DNA of 64,000 nt from Scleromitrula shiraiana (taxonomy: Eukaryota > Ascomycota > Leotiomycetes > Helotiales > Sclerotiniaceae), in NCBI GenBank assembly GCA_028455995.1, contig JABELC010000010.1, positions 868,001 through 932,000 on the forward strand. The letters run 5' to 3'. Positions 33,924 through 45,978 of the stretch are shown here, in pieces. Position numbers and translations under genes: made by a program. The first letter of the stretch is position 1. Each line of letters starts with the position of its first letter. The notes under the pieces are model-generated. The model was given only the letters and a program-made list of their open reading frames with translations, was not told where the DNA came from and did not search any database.

Positions 33924-34713
33924 TAGATTTGTTTGGATATAGCTAGGTGGCTTGAGGTGTATATCGATGCGTCTGTATGAAGGATGTATGGAACAATCGT
34001 GTCTAGTATAATGGTAGAAATATTGATACTACTACTTTAGGATGTTGAAACGGGTGGGGCACTGAAGTATTAAGGAAGTTTTAGTGTATTGTATTTCCGT
34101 ATGAAATGTAGAATTACTAGGCTAGTGTCACACAAGGTTCAAACCGACTAATAATAATTCATAAGGCTTGAGCTAAGTAATTTTCGAACGTTTATTAAGA
34201 TATCAACATTTAAATATACTTCAAGTTCGATTTATATAGTTTCAAGTTCAAACATCTTTCTTGAATAAAGATATTACAATAGCTCCGAAGATAATTTCCT
34301 TTTGAAAATCTACAAAATAGAAGCACCCAAGTTCAAAAATATAGCATCGCATGCATTCAATTCATTCAATCCATTCAATTCATCACCCGATCCATCCAAT
34401 CAACCACTTACCCGAAATAAAAGCCATGAGCCCCGTCTCGCCCAGTCCCGTACTCCCTTCCACCCACCCGAACATCCCACAAAACCCAACCCCGCCAACT
34501 CACTCGCTTAACACACCCCTTCATCCATCCCATCCCATCCCATCCCATCCCATTCAATCCCATCCCATCCCACTTTCGCCACCACCAACCATCCTAATAC
34601 AAAGACCACAAAGACCACCAAACCCCCCAAAACTCCAATCCAATCCAATCCAATCCATGCACACCATACTTAATATACCCCAATAAACGCAACTCTCCCA
34701 TCAACCAGAACAA
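33924..34713. other. Intergenic region, A/C-rich before the tRNA
   Basis: No gene. From about 34350 the plus strand becomes very rich in C and A (CATTCA, CATCC, CCAAT tracts), ending just before the tRNA-Gly gene. Confidence 0.5.
34521..34573. repeat. CATCC pentamer tract
   Basis: About ten CATCC/CCCAT units, interrupted once by CATTCAAT, located about 140 bp upstream of the tRNA-Gly gene. Confidence 0.85.
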
Positions 34714-34785
34714 GCTTCTGTGGTCCAATGGTTAGGATTCCACCCTTCCAAGGTGGAGGTTCGTGTTCGATTCACGGCAGTTGCA
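34714..34785 (+). tRNA. tRNA-Gly (anticodon TCC), with two acceptor-stem mismatches
   Basis: A 72-nt cloverleaf: D arm GTCC/GGAT with loop AATGGTTA, anticodon arm CCACC-CTTCCAA-GGTGG giving anticodon TCC, T arm TCGTG-TTCGATT-CACGG, and discriminator A. The acceptor stem GCTTCTG against CAGTTGC pairs at five positions, but pairs 3:70 and 4:69 are T-T. A and B box promoters are intact and a T4/T5 run follows at 34789-34798. No intron. It could be functional, or a decaying copy. Confidence 0.85.
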
Positions 34786-34788
34786 AGA

Positions 34789-34798
34789 TTTTATTTTT
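34789..34798 (+). terminator. RNA polymerase III terminator of tRNA-Gly
   Basis: TTTTATTTTT directly after the tRNA 3' end, as expected for Pol III termination. Confidence 0.7.
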
Positions 34799-35066
34799 CT
34801 TATTTGTTATTTATTATTTTTTATCCTAATCTTTTTTTAATTTTTTTTTTCCTATTCTATTTATTCTATGTTTTTAAGAATTAATTAATACCCATATTTG
34901 CTGTCGAGGGTTGATTTTATTTTATTTCATGTTATTTACATTAAGGGAACGGTTGTTATGATTTTTTTAATTTTTATTTTTTAATTTTTTGTTGTTTAAG
35001 GATACTAGTAGGACGTGGATCAGTGAATGGATAAAATGCTTGACTGACCTGACACAGCACTAAGAT

Positions 35067-35100
<34 letters not shown>

Positions 35101-35961
35101 CATACATAGTCGATATAATAATAATAATAAGTGCCAATGGCGAGGATATCCTTATCCTATCTTATAACTTAATGAGCGATATTTCGAGTTTCGATCGATC
35201 GATCGATCGATGTATAATATATATATATAGACCAAGATATCGGAGAGTGGCTCACTCACACACACACACTCACTCACTCACTCACACACACACACACGCA
35301 CATTCTCTCAAATCACACATCTCACACATCAAACAAAAGGGCTCAAAAGACATCGACAATTGAGTTCTCAACCCCATTTCAAATCCCATTCATCATTAAT
35401 TTATCCACCATCAACGCACCCATCTCCCACTAATCCATTCGACTTTCTTCTCTTCAGTCCGATCTGATCTGATCTGATCTGATCCTGTTTTTTATAACAC
35501 ATAATATCGATGTTCCAATTCATGTCCATCTATCCATCCATCTATCCATCCATCATCCATCATCCATCTATTCATTCATTTGTCTTCTTCCCCCTTTCCC
35601 CCGCCGCTCACCGCTCACCGCCCATCCTCATAGTTATTTTAATTGTTAACAACAATAATAATAATATAATAATATACCACCCATAGTATACTGATGTTCC
35701 ATCAAATCAAGATAATATATGCATTTTTTGCCTCCAATTCAATCCCCCCCTCCATTTACACACTTCTCCTACTCTCCCCAACCACATCCCTCCGGATCTC
35801 CCAATCATTCACCTCTCTCCTCCCCACCTCAATAAAGTAAAGTAAAGTAAAGTAAAGTAAAGTAAAAATAAAATAAAAATAAGAATAAAATAAATAGATA
35901 ATAAATAAAGAATAAAACCTCAAAGAAAAAGGATAGTCAGTCAATAAAAAGAGACAATTAA
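34799..35961. other. Intergenic, repeat-rich
   Basis: T-rich DNA, then TAGA (35058-35100), GATC (35194-35211), CACACA/CTCACT (35250-35300), TGATC (35457-35483), CCATC (35527-35580) and AGTAA (35834-35866) tracts. No gene. The right end is the 3' untranslated region of the Rap1/Rsr1 gene. Confidence 0.55.
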
Positions 35962-37590
35962 TCATAAAATAACACATCTCCCCAATATTTTCCTCCTTCT
36001 ATGATGATGACCTTTTTCCGTAGGCGAATGAATTTCATCATCATGATCTGGAGACGAACGATTATTATCTCTTCGAATAATTTGTCGACAGAGATCTATG
36101 AAGACTTCGTCTACGTTTGCTGTTTGGTTTTATGTTTGTTAGTATGAAAGTGATAATGATATCTTTGAATGAATCATCTTTAAGTACATTTATATAGAGG
36201 AGAATAATAATAACAAGGAAGTAAGGACAGGAAAAAGAACCAAAAATAGGAAAAGGGGGGAAAATCTTACCTCTCCTTCTAGCACTAGTTTCATAATAAG
36301 GAGCATTACCCCAATTTTGACTAACATTAAAAGCAGTCTGTCGACTAACCATGCGATCTTGTTCCAAATCTGATTTATTACCTACGATAACGATGGGGAC
36401 ATTTTCGTCATCTTTTATGCGGATGATTTGCTCGCGGAGTTCGGATAGTTCGTTGAGACTACTTTGGGAGGTAATTGAGAAAACGAGGAGGAATCCTTGG
36501 CCGGTTTTCATATAGAGTTCTCTGTTTTTGAAAGACTGATTAGTTTCGGGGGGAGGGGTCTCTAATAAAGAGGATCGACAGAAGAAGATTTACCTCATGG
36601 CGGCTGTGGGAATGTGTTAGTTGTTTATATCATATGATGCTAGGGGTTTAAGAAGGACTTACTGAATTGTTCCGTTCCAGCGGTATCTAATCTAAAATTG
36701 TATTAGTGCTTCCTTCTTCTACTCAAGCCATGTATTCAGAATCTTACATCTCCAACATGCATTGTCGTCCCTATTTAGAAATACTTGATTAGTATGGCAA
36801 TTCCTAGTTCTTTCTGAGCAGACCTAGAACAAGGAAATAATACACTTACATCGACCTCAATTTGTTTCCTATATGAATCCTCAATCGTAGGGTCATAACT
36901 TTCGATCCAAATATTCTGTACAAATTGTGCTAAAGAATGCACATATTGAATTAGCACCTTGAGGAAAATCCCATCCCATCTCTCATCTCATCAGCTGATA
37001 AGCTCGCCCTTCCCCTTCCCCTTCCCCTTCCCCTTCCCCTTCCCCTTCCCCTTCCCCTTCCCCTTCCCCTTCCCCTTCCCTTCCCCATAATATTCTAGAA
37101 GGAAGTGGGTCGAGATTAACCGAATTTCGGCAAATAAATTGTAGATGAATAAATCCTTACCAGTAAGGCAACTTTTGCCAACACCACCTTTGAAAAGATT
37201 AAAGTTAGCCCCCATCCATATCCATGAATAAAATGTTATTTTTACCATTTCCTAAGGGAAAGTACGTATGTGATAGAGAGAGTAAATAAATATACGTAAG
37301 ATAAGAGAGAAGAAATGAAAAACAAACTCACCAGCACCCAATACAACAATATGATAATCCCTCCTATAAACAAACAATAAAAACATCTAGTCAGTGAAAT
37401 GCAATATCCATATCCATTGAATCAGAAAGTTTAGTTTAGTAAGAAAAGAGAAATAAAAAGTTACCCCTGATTCATGCGTACGTGCGAATGAATAATGAAC
37501 AGACGTGGTGTCGTACGTGCGCCAAATCAATGGAGAAGGAAAAGAGGGATTCAAAAACTTAACTTACCTCTGTGAATTTCTCGTCGCCAT
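35962..37590 (-). CDS. rsr1: Rap1/Rsr1(Bud1)-type Ras-family small GTPase
   Basis: This is a membrane-anchored GTP switch for cell polarity (Rsr1/Bud1, Krev-1 relatives). Nine exons on the minus strand: 37590-37568, 37360-37332, 37187-37161, 36929-36850, 36770-36748, 36691-36663, 36603-36594, 36521-36271 and 36119-35962 (23, 29, 27, 80, 23, 29, 10, 251, 158 nt). All joins are in phase and give 209 residues. Seen: P-loop GAGGVGKS (16-23), effector region YDPTIEDSY (38-46), DTAGTEQF with Thr at the Ras Gln61 position, the Rap hallmark, then NKSD (122-125), ETSA (151-154), a basic tail and the C-terminal prenylation box CVIL (Leu last, so geranylgeranylation). Intron 3 (36930-37160) carries a long hexamer repeat. 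It stands alone, flanked by repeat-rich DNA. Confidence 0.93.
37008..37086. repeat. CCCCTT hexamer minisatellite inside an rsr1 intron
   Basis: About 13 copies of CCCCTT on the plus strand (GGGGAA-type purine tract on the transcribed RNA), located within intron 3 of the Rap1/Rsr1 gene. Confidence 0.95.
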
Positions 37591-37963
37591 CTTTAATATG
37601 ATATGATAATGATAAATAGAAAGATCTCGTTCCTCTTTTGCTCTAACTTTCCCTCTCTTTACTCGTTATGTCGTATCTTGTCCGTTTTTTTTCTTTCGTT
37701 TGTTGTTGTTGATAATGGATGATGATGATGATGATAATGACAATAACAATGACACATAAACCGAATCCGAATATGTATTGATCAATTGAAAAATCCCCCA
37801 ATTTCACTCTCTTCAATAATCGAATCGGATCGAATGCTCTTAATCACGTACAAATCGTAGGTACAAACAAATAACCACCCTTTTTCGAATATTAAAAAAA
37901 AAGAAGTTTTTAAAGTAATCAAACACAGAAAAGTAAAATATGTAAACGAATGAATCAGCACAC

Positions 37964-37994
<31 letters not shown>

Positions 37995-38415
37995 CTTCTT
38001 CTCTTGAGTTTCCACTTTCTTTATATCTCTCCGTCTCTCTTTAGTGGAAGAAAATCAATGTTATCTTCTTAAAATTTTCGTAATTGTTGTAGAATTTAGA
38101 AAGTAGAAGAGGCTGAAATAAGCTCAACAGCACTTGTTGGAGCCGTGACGTGCCATGCAAGTTTGACAGGTGGGTGGTTGCGGCTCGGTGAGATAAGTTT
38201 TTTTTTTTTTTTTTTCTTCTTTTTTTTTTCTTTTTCGTTAAAAAGACCAAAGTAAGGTAAAAGTCGTTTTGAATTTTTAGTACCCGTAAAGTATATGGAT
38301 GAATTCTGTGGAAGAAATAATAAATGTAAAGGTAAACGTAAAGTAAAGTTTAGATGTTGAAGAAAAGTTTAATATGTTATGTACTGTACTGTATCAGTTG
38401 TGACAACTTGATAGA

Positions 38416-38435
38416 TAATAATACTGATGATAATG

Positions 38436-38467
<32 letters not shown>

Positions 38468-38519
38468 GATTATAATGATAATGATAATGATATGATTATA
38501 ATGATAATGATAATAAAAA
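38416..38519. repeat. AATGAT/GATAAT hexamer array
   Basis: Over a dozen AT-rich units of the form GATAAT, with scattered single-base variants. Confidence 0.85.
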
Positions 38520-38620
38520 TAATAAAAAAGGTTTGTTTTGATGATTTTGTTTCGGGATTTTCCTTTTGTTTTTGATTTGATTTGATTTGATTTGATTTGA
38601 TTTGACGCGTTTATATGCCC

Positions 38621-38730
38621 AGGTGTGGATGTGAATGTGAATGTGAATGTGAATGTGAATGTGAGTGTGGTTGTGAGTGTGGTTGTGAATGTAAGTGTGG
38701 TTATGAGTGTAAGTGTGAATGTGGTTGTTG
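38621..38730. repeat. GTGAAT/GTGAGT hexamer array
   Basis: About 15 units drifting between GTGAAT, GTGAGT and GTGGTT. Confidence 0.85.
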
Positions 38731-39112
38731 GTTTTTGATAATTTGACTCTTGTCCATCTGAGAGTAGTAAAATACTGTACAGTCTATTCAATAACACCTT
38801 GTGAGCATTATTATTAGTAAGTTGGGATTTTCTTCCTTGGCTTCTCTTCTTGGTTCCCCTGTCCACTTTTTCTTCACTTCAACAATCGGGTACAGTACCG
38901 TACTGTACTTTGATTTGATCCCTTTTTTTTCTACTTATCTCTTGACAATCTCAACCACACACACACACACACACTCTCTCTCTCTCCCTCTCTTTTTATA
39001 TTGAAAAGGATAGGAGTTAAATTTGAAGGTAAAGTGCTTCTGTAAAACGATATGATTGACAGCTTGTATAACTTATTGTGAAGGGGGGTGGTTTACTTTG
39101 TCTTCCTTCTTC

Positions 39113-39147
<35 letters not shown>

Positions 39148-41882
39148 CGAGAGATAGACTATAGATATAAATGAAAAGGAACGATTATTGATCTCTTTTT
39201 TGATTGATAATTATTATAAGAATGTGATATTTCTATTTTCTTCTCCCTTCAACTTGGTTCCAAGGTTGTCTTATTCTTATTCCTTTTCCTTTTCCCCTCA
39301 AGGCTCTTTTCTTCTCCAGGGCTACTACCTATCCACGGGTATTCTGCCTTCTCTGCCTTTCTCTGCCTTGAACTCCTTGAGGCTTCGATTCTTTTTGATA
39401 AAATGATCTGACTGGTGGAGGGATGCGTGGTGCGTGATTTTTATAATATGGATTCGAGTTATGGATATGCCAGCTCGCCGAAGGGAAAATTAGTTTCCCC
39501 GGAGCCCGACGGATTGTGGATCGGTTCCGGCACGTTTTTATCCACGAAAGTGGAGATGGGATGGATATGGGTATTATCAGGGGATTCTAGATTGGTCTTT
39601 TAGAGATTAAATCAATTTGCATTTGATAAAAATGCCGAGGGTATATTTGTATGTTTGTATCTTTGTATATTTGTATATGTTGATGAGAGAGAAGGTGAGG
39701 GAGATGGAAGAGAGATAGCGAGAGATGAGGAGAGGGGAGAGCATATTTAAGGAGAAGGAGATGGGAGATGGAAGAACATATTTAAGGAGATGGGAGATGG
39801 GAGATGGAAGAAGAAAAAGGAGAATAGGAGTGGGGGTAACAGTTACAAAAAAAAATAAAAAAATAAAATAAAAAATGAAGAGATTGGATATGAATGAATT
39901 ATTTATGTACATACATCATAAAATATATAACAGAAGATGAAGACATCCATCTATGGATTCGTAGATAAATAAATAAATATATATATATATACATATATAA
40001 AAGTAAACTTTGGGGGGGGGGGGGTAGGTAGTAAGATAGATACTCAAGCTGTATATGTTATATCGATATAATCCGGAAAAACGCCCCTTCATACACTTCA
40101 TACACTTGATACACTTCATACACATCATACACATCACCAACCTAACAAAGAGACTCCAATAAATCCATAAAACACAACCTAAACAGAGAGCCAGGAACTC
40201 ATCTCAGCAAAAAGGAGACCCCAAAAGCCAAAACCAAAGCGGAAGCGGAAGATTACAAAAGACAAGACAAGACAATTTAATTTACTTAATTTAATTTTCC
40301 AGGTATTTAAACATCTACGAGCACGGTAAATATTTTTCTTCAAATCATCCCATCCCATAGCTACCTACCTACCTACTATAGGGACCCAGCTACCCAGACA
40401 GTGAAACCAAAAACAACGTGGCGTCAGGGTCAGGATACCGAGGGTGTCTCGCCCATCGTCTGGATCCATCGTTAGGGCTGTGCATCTTCATCATCATCTT
40501 CATCATTATCATCATCATCATCATCATCACTCGATCGCAGAAATGCAGTGTTTGATTTTACTTATTACTTATTATGTTCTAAGATTCTTAATTATTCTGG
40601 GGGGCTTTTCTTTTCATTTCTTTTCTTTGCTTTCCGGAATTCCGGTATCTTTGATGTTTGAGCTCTTGGACTTTTCGCTTTTCTTCGGGCTTGGGGAATA
40701 TTGTATTTACTGATTTACTTATTTACTTAATTTACTGTACGTATTGGGGTTCGTTGAATGGATTTGAAGAATTAAAGGTTGGCTCGTTGGTTAGTTCGTA
40801 TATATATATTTATATATATATATCTATGTATGTATGTATGTATGTATAATTCCTGTCCTATCCGAGGAACATACGAACATGAATACCTTCGATACCTGCC
40901 AATCTTCGTCATATACAGAATAGATATGCAAGCAAGAGGCACTCGCCGCAGTCATGAAGAAACGTCTCCATTCCCGACATTCGCTCGGGCTGATTTCTTC
41001 ACCCTTCCTCACTGCCTGTACAACCCCCATACTTAACTTCCCCCCATCTCCAAGTGTCGTACGTACATACATATCGTACATCCATCCATCCATCCATCCA
41101 GTCATCGTGCGTAGAATCTTCATATGTGACCTTTTCAGCTCAGCTCGTCATGACATACATCCCCCGCATAGATCAGACGAAAGCCCGCCTGCAGCCATCC
41201 CATGTCGTGTAAAGTGTGTTGCCTGAACCTCGTTCGGAGGGGGGGTCATAAGGGTTTAAGTGTGGGGGTGAGATTGAAGAATATCCCAGCTGGTAGTTAC
41301 GTGTGGTAGTGTAGTTAGTACCCTAGCTACGTTTATAAACGGATGGAAATTGCAAAGGTACCGAGCAGCTGGGAACCGGATGGAATGTGAAGTAGAGCAG
41401 AGGTTTTCTCGCTGGAATTGGTTTGCTTTGCACTACGAGGATGTCTTCTTCCTTTTATTTACTACTGAGCTAGCTAAGAAATATGAGGGTGGTTGGTTTG
41501 AGAAAATGTGTTGAAAACGTGGGATTGGATACTCGATGGTATGGTACTTTATTTAGATTTGCGGTCAGTCGGATTGGTAGGTATGTATATACGTGATTTG
41601 CTTTTTATACGTATTCATTCATCTAACCCATAATTTGCATAAATTTCTACAATCGAAATATCTTAACAATCGGAATGACAAATCCGACAAACAGGTACTC
41701 CTTACTTCGTTCCAGAACGCAACGCCCTCCTCGGTTCGCTCCGAGCTTCATTCTAGACTATGATGTAACATTTCGGAAATTTATAGTATGTGATATTAAA
41801 ATATAGATCTTATATCCAAAATATACACATATATACACCGCAAATCCAATCGGTATCATGCCATACTATACAAAAAAACCAA

Positions 41883-43327
41883 CTAATAAGGATCCCACTC
41901 CAACCTTCTTTCCAACATAAACGACTCAACCGGAACACCCCTCCATTTCTTCTCCCCCAAACCCGTCACGTTAAAAAACTCAACCTCAAACCCCATGACC
42001 TCCTTCCAACCCCAAATCAATCGTCTCCAATAACAAGCCTCCGCAGCCGGCGTCAAATACCTCTCCCTAAAAACCCTCACACTCCTATGCGCAATCATCT
42101 CAACCTCCTTCTCCCCCTTCTTCTCAACCAACTCCCTCATCTTCTTCTCCAACCCCTCAAACTGCCTATCCACCTCCACATAATTCTGCTCCGGCCCCTC
42201 CTTCCTCATCAACGGATGGAAAAACTCCATCCACTCCAACTGATGCGCCACAATCACACTCCTACAATTCTGCAGATACTTCAGTCGCGCACTGTAGCTG
42301 TTTCCCTCCGTGTGCGCCAGGAACTTGTACTGGCAATGCTCGTCCATGCTCTTGAGATCATGCGTCATACTCTCCTTATCATGCCAATCCAGCTTTTTTA
42401 CATCCGCCCACTCCTTGTCCTTCGCAATACTGACGAATTTATCCCGGAGCTCTAATCCCATGGTTGCGCCTCTCCAGAGCAATTTATCGATCTTTCGACT
42501 CCAGGGCCATTCTTTCTCTGCCATTTGCGCCTTGAGTTGCACTTCTCCGTAGCTGCCGATTTTCGTTTCCGGCCAGGCCCAGAAGCCAAATTCGGGCATG
42601 AGCCAGAGCTCGGTGTTGTGCGCTTGGCGCGCGTATACCCATTGTGGGTGTCCGGATAGTTTGTCGTCGACGTTGAATGTGAATTCGATGTTGGGGAGGG
42701 GTTCGGGGGAGGTGAGCATAGCGCGATGGAGCGCATGGAGGGTGGCTAGACCGCGGGAGTAGATTTGTCCATATGTTGCAATTATGTATAACTATTCGAT
42801 TTGGAGGTAAATAACCTTAAATTAGTCTCTATATCCCACGAAAAAAAAAGCCGCTTTATTGGGCAAGAAGGAAGAAACGAGACGGAAGAAGCAAAGATGA
42901 ATAAACAAACCTGTTGATCAAAAATCATAGCCCTAATAAACCCATTCAAGGCCGGCGTATCCTCAATCTCCTTAAACGAAATTTTATTATTCCGCCTCAA
43001 CTTAACCGGTCGTTCAACCTCCTCAAACAGCCCCGGAAACGCATTATCGCATTGTTTCTGCGTCAAGAATAAATTTCGATAATCCCTTGTATAATTCCAC
43101 GTCCCGTCAAACCGACCAACTTGTTCATGTTGCAGGTCCGTCGCAACGGTGGGATATTTCTGCGGCGTGGAATCAGAACCAGAGCTAACATTTATGGACG
43201 CTAGTTTTTCATGGCGGGATCCGAAAAATAGGAGGAATAGGGTGAGGAATGTTGCGACTACTATTATGTAGGGTCGGCGACGGGCAAGCGAACTAATTCC
43301 ATCAGCGATATCATTAATTGTTGTCAT
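41883..43327 (-). CDS. GT90 (CAP10-family) glycosyltransferase, type II membrane protein
   Basis: Exon 1 (43327-42911) and exon 2 (42791-41883), with a 119-nt intron joined in phase, give 441 residues. A single membrane anchor lies at about residues 20-37 (PYIIVVATFLTLFLLFFG) after a short cytosolic N-terminus, so the catalytic part is in the Golgi lumen. GT90 features are visible: an FNVDDK segment, LLWRGATMG (the conserved WRG), FLAHTEGNSYSARLKYLQNCRS and EFFHPLM near the C-terminal third. In Cryptococcus, Cap10-family proteins transfer xylose or act in capsule synthesis; in moulds most members are uncharacterised Golgi transferases. It is single-copy here, with no capsule gene neighbours. 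Confidence 0.88.
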
Positions 43328-44289
43328 ATTTCATGAAGACATTGGAAAGAATTTATTTTATTTTTATTTTCCGGGGCTTAGAAAAAGGAGTAACATCTTA
43401 CTTAATAAGTAAGATGTACTAACTAATGCGGTACGAACCTGGGAAGTATTGATAACAGGATTCATGCATGAGATATCATTCGGTGGGGTGATAGTGTGGC
43501 TTACCTTAACGCTTGCCATGGCTTTATTCTTGTAAGTGAACAATTGTTTGACCCGTTCTATCGTATATATTATTCCACTTAACTAAATTGAAGCATGCAA
43601 GCAAGCATCGACTTCAATCCCATTCAAGCTCGACGATGATCTGATTGGGAGAAGTCATATTCGGAACAGTCCCATCCAGACATTATCTTGCGTTTGCCCT
43701 GTACCTACTTTTGAGAATTGAATTTATCTGAATCCTCAAGTATTCCTTTATGTAGATACAGTAGACAGGACCTTGTAGGTAGGTACATCTCAATATATCT
43801 TCAAACTTTGAAGTTCAAAGTCCATGTATAATCTTGGCATCTAGTGTCACACATACTTAGCCTTAAGGCGGGTTCAATATTAGCATCCGTGGATCACAGT
43901 CAACGCTCCACTTAACGTTAGGAGTGGGATGAATGTACGGTATATGCGAGGATAACCCAAGAAGAGCTCTAATCCAATATATATTATAGGGTTAAATATT
44001 TTCTAAAAACAGCACTCTATGTTTAATCCAAAGTTAGAAATAGGAGGGATCTTCGATTCCAGTCTTGAAAACATGATGTAGACTATCTTTTCACTCCCAA
44101 CACAGTATCTAGAGTTTACATTGGTGTTGAAGTTTTGATGTAATGTAATGTCATTCATTCATGTTTAAATTTGAATTGAGATCTTAGAATGTCGTTTACT
44201 TGGTTATTATATTGTATATCTACAGATATATAAGTGAAATTTTACGTCTATATAGGCATATATGTAGAAAGATATATATATATGATCAT
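43328..44289. other. Intergenic DNA, no gene seen
   Basis: AT-rich sequence containing the GT90 upstream region and the F-box gene's 3' side. No motif or RNA gene recognised. Confidence 0.5.
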
Positions 44290-45978
44290 CTAAGTAAAAT
44301 CATATACAACCAACCTCTGTTGCATGATCTCAGTTCCACTTTTACATCCATCATTCTCAATCTCACCGATACTAGAATTAACATTTCCTACCAACCTCTC
44401 TTTCAACACAATAACCATTTCTTCATCAAACCCAACCCATTGTTTCTTTTCCCTTTCTACTTCCAATTCCTTCTCCCCTCTTCTATCCACCTCCTCCCCA
44501 ACAATCCTTACACACCTCTCCTCATCCCCGTCTCCCCCTCTCTTATGGGGTTCCAATTCCCAAACCCTCAAGTCCCCTCCCAATCTACTGACACTAACTG
44601 CCTTCCCTCTAGCCCCAATACTAGCGTAAGCAATTGCACTCGTGTGACCGTAGAGTTTTCGGGGTTGGGAAAGTGAGAGTGAAGTAGAGGTAGAGGTGCA
44701 GAGATAGAGCGTTAGTGTGTTGTCAGCGTGGGTAGCTAGGATGTAAGGGTGTGCATAAGTGAGGGTAGTAGGAGGTGGAAGTGGGAGGGGTGAGGCGAAT
44801 ATAGGTGAGGATGGGGATGAGGCGGTGAGAGGATGAAACCCGGAGGGAATAGATGATGTGAGGCGGGATTTGAGAAGCGTGGGTGTGGTGAAGGGAGAAG
44901 TCGAGTTTGTAAAATGTAGTTCTTGGATGGAAAGTGTATAGCCGCTTAAGTAGGTGGGTTGTGTGTACACTATAGAGGCGATTAAGGTAGTGGGTGTGAG
45001 ACGAATGGAGAGGGACACTGGAGGCCAGGCGGAATGTGATTTGAGTGATGTTAAAAGATATGGTTTTGGTATAGATGGTTCTGTATCCTCCACCTCATCT
45101 TGCGGAGATAGTGGTGGGGTGAGTGTATAGAATGAGAGTAATTGTTTGGCCGTTATACTTAATATATAAGGATATGCATATGCTACTGCACTTAACTTCC
45201 CATTACCACTGGGAGGATGTCTATACTTTTGCACAAAAGACTTTTCCCCAACATTCAATATCCAAGTTCCCCATCCTCCATCCTCGAACCCTACCACCAC
45301 TCCTAATCGACCTTTCCCCCCCTCCTGTTCATCAATAGACAAACACGTGGGGATCCACCCAGGCTCCATTTCGGACTTTGTGATTAGTTTCCTCCCCTTC
45401 AAATCCCATGCACTCAGCCCTTCTTCTACATCCAATGTGACCACCACTCCACCCATCGCCAACTTCGCCATCATACCCGGTCCATTTCCTTTCTCGTTCC
45501 CTCTTCCCTCCGTCATCTCAATCTCCTGCACCCCGCATGTTCCTCTCGCCCAATTGTGTCGTAACTTGTATTGACCCTTCCAATTGGTTTCCTTTCCATC
45601 CCTTCTATTCCTCAACCCCTCGTCATCCAACCACCTACTTCTCCTCGAACTAAACATTAACTTTTCTACGATTTCCTTCCTACTCCCTCCATTTTTAATT
45701 CCCGGTATGCGTAAAGCGCGGGGTAGCACGAACCGGGCGTAGTAAAGAGATTTCCATAATTGAGAATCATGCGAGAGAGTGTAGAATCGTTGGGAGAGTG
45801 TGTGGCAGCACAAAAGGGTTTCGATTGGGAGATTGTGGAGAATTCGAATAAGTAGTTCTGAGGAGAGCGAGGAGAGGTAATCGCGTGGGGATTGGGATTG
45901 GAGTTGCGACTGGGAGCGAGGCTTTTTACTTATAGGTAGCTCGTTTGAACAAGTACTTGATCTACGGCGTTTTGCCAT
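44290..45978 (-). CDS. F-box protein with WD40-like C-terminal region
   Basis: A single exon, 562 residues. A basic N-terminus (MAKRRRSS) precedes an F-box at about residues 33-80 (LSSLSSELLIRILHNLPIET, then QRFYTLSHDSQLWKSLYYARF), the segment that binds Skp1 in SCF ubiquitin ligases. The remainder is a degenerate beta-propeller: WD-like blades include AWDLKGRKLI and, near 440-476, GHTSAIAYASIG followed by LRVWELE. Such proteins choose substrates for ubiquitination; the target is unknown. It is divergent from pex16 with a 363-bp shared promoter. Serine/threonine-rich loops with variable low complexity are typical for fungal members. Confidence 0.85.
   Translation of the reverse strand: MAKRRRSSTCSNELPISKKPRSQSQLQSQSPRDYLSSLSSELLIRILHNLPIETLLCCHTLSQRFYTLSHDSQLWKSLYYARFVLPRALRIPGIKNGGSRKEIVEKLMFSSRRSRWLDDEGLRNRRDGKETNWKGQYKLRHNWARGTCGVQEIEMTEGRGNEKGNGPGMMAKLAMGGVVVTLDVEEGLSAWDLKGRKLITKSEMEPGWIPTCLSIDEQEGGKGRLGVVVGFEDGGWGTWILNVGEKSFVQKYRHPPSGNGKLSAVAYAYPYILSITAKQLLSFYTLTPPLSPQDEVEDTEPSIPKPYLLTSLKSHSAWPPVSLSIRLTPTTLIASIVYTQPTYLSGYTLSIQELHFTNSTSPFTTPTLLKSRLTSSIPSGFHPLTASSPSSPIFASPLPLPPPTTLTYAHPYILATHADNTLTLYLCTSTSTSLSLSQPRKLYGHTSAIAYASIGARGKAVSVSRLGGDLRVWELEPHKRGGDGDEERCVRIVGEEVDRRGEKELEVEREKKQWVGFDEEMVIVLKERLVGNVNSSIGEIENDGCKSGTEIMQQRLVVYDFT

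Larger units (their letters stand above)
37591..41882. other. Repeat-rich intergenic region without a supported gene
   Basis: The left part is the rsr1 upstream region (ATGATG, CTCTCT and polyA/T tracts). Farther right: GATAAT (38416-38519), TTTGA (38576-38604), GTGAAT (38621-38690), CTT, ACAC, polyG (40011-40024), CATCAT (40484-40528), TATG and CATC arrays. ORFs at 39415-39603 and 40954-41226 have mixed composition but no recognisable domain. Nothing else seen. Confidence 0.55.

Noticed and set aside
36991..37248. Open frame with GK dipeptide repeats on the minus strand
   Set aside because: It is the hexamer array and flanks inside an rsr1 intron; the real exon (37161-37187) is in the GTPase frame.
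38369..38866. 165-codon ORF rich in I and T
   Set aside because: Pure translation of GATAAT and GTGAAT repeat arrays.
44200..44676. Plus-strand ORF over the F-box gene end
   Set aside because: Antisense shadow of the 562-residue F-box protein.
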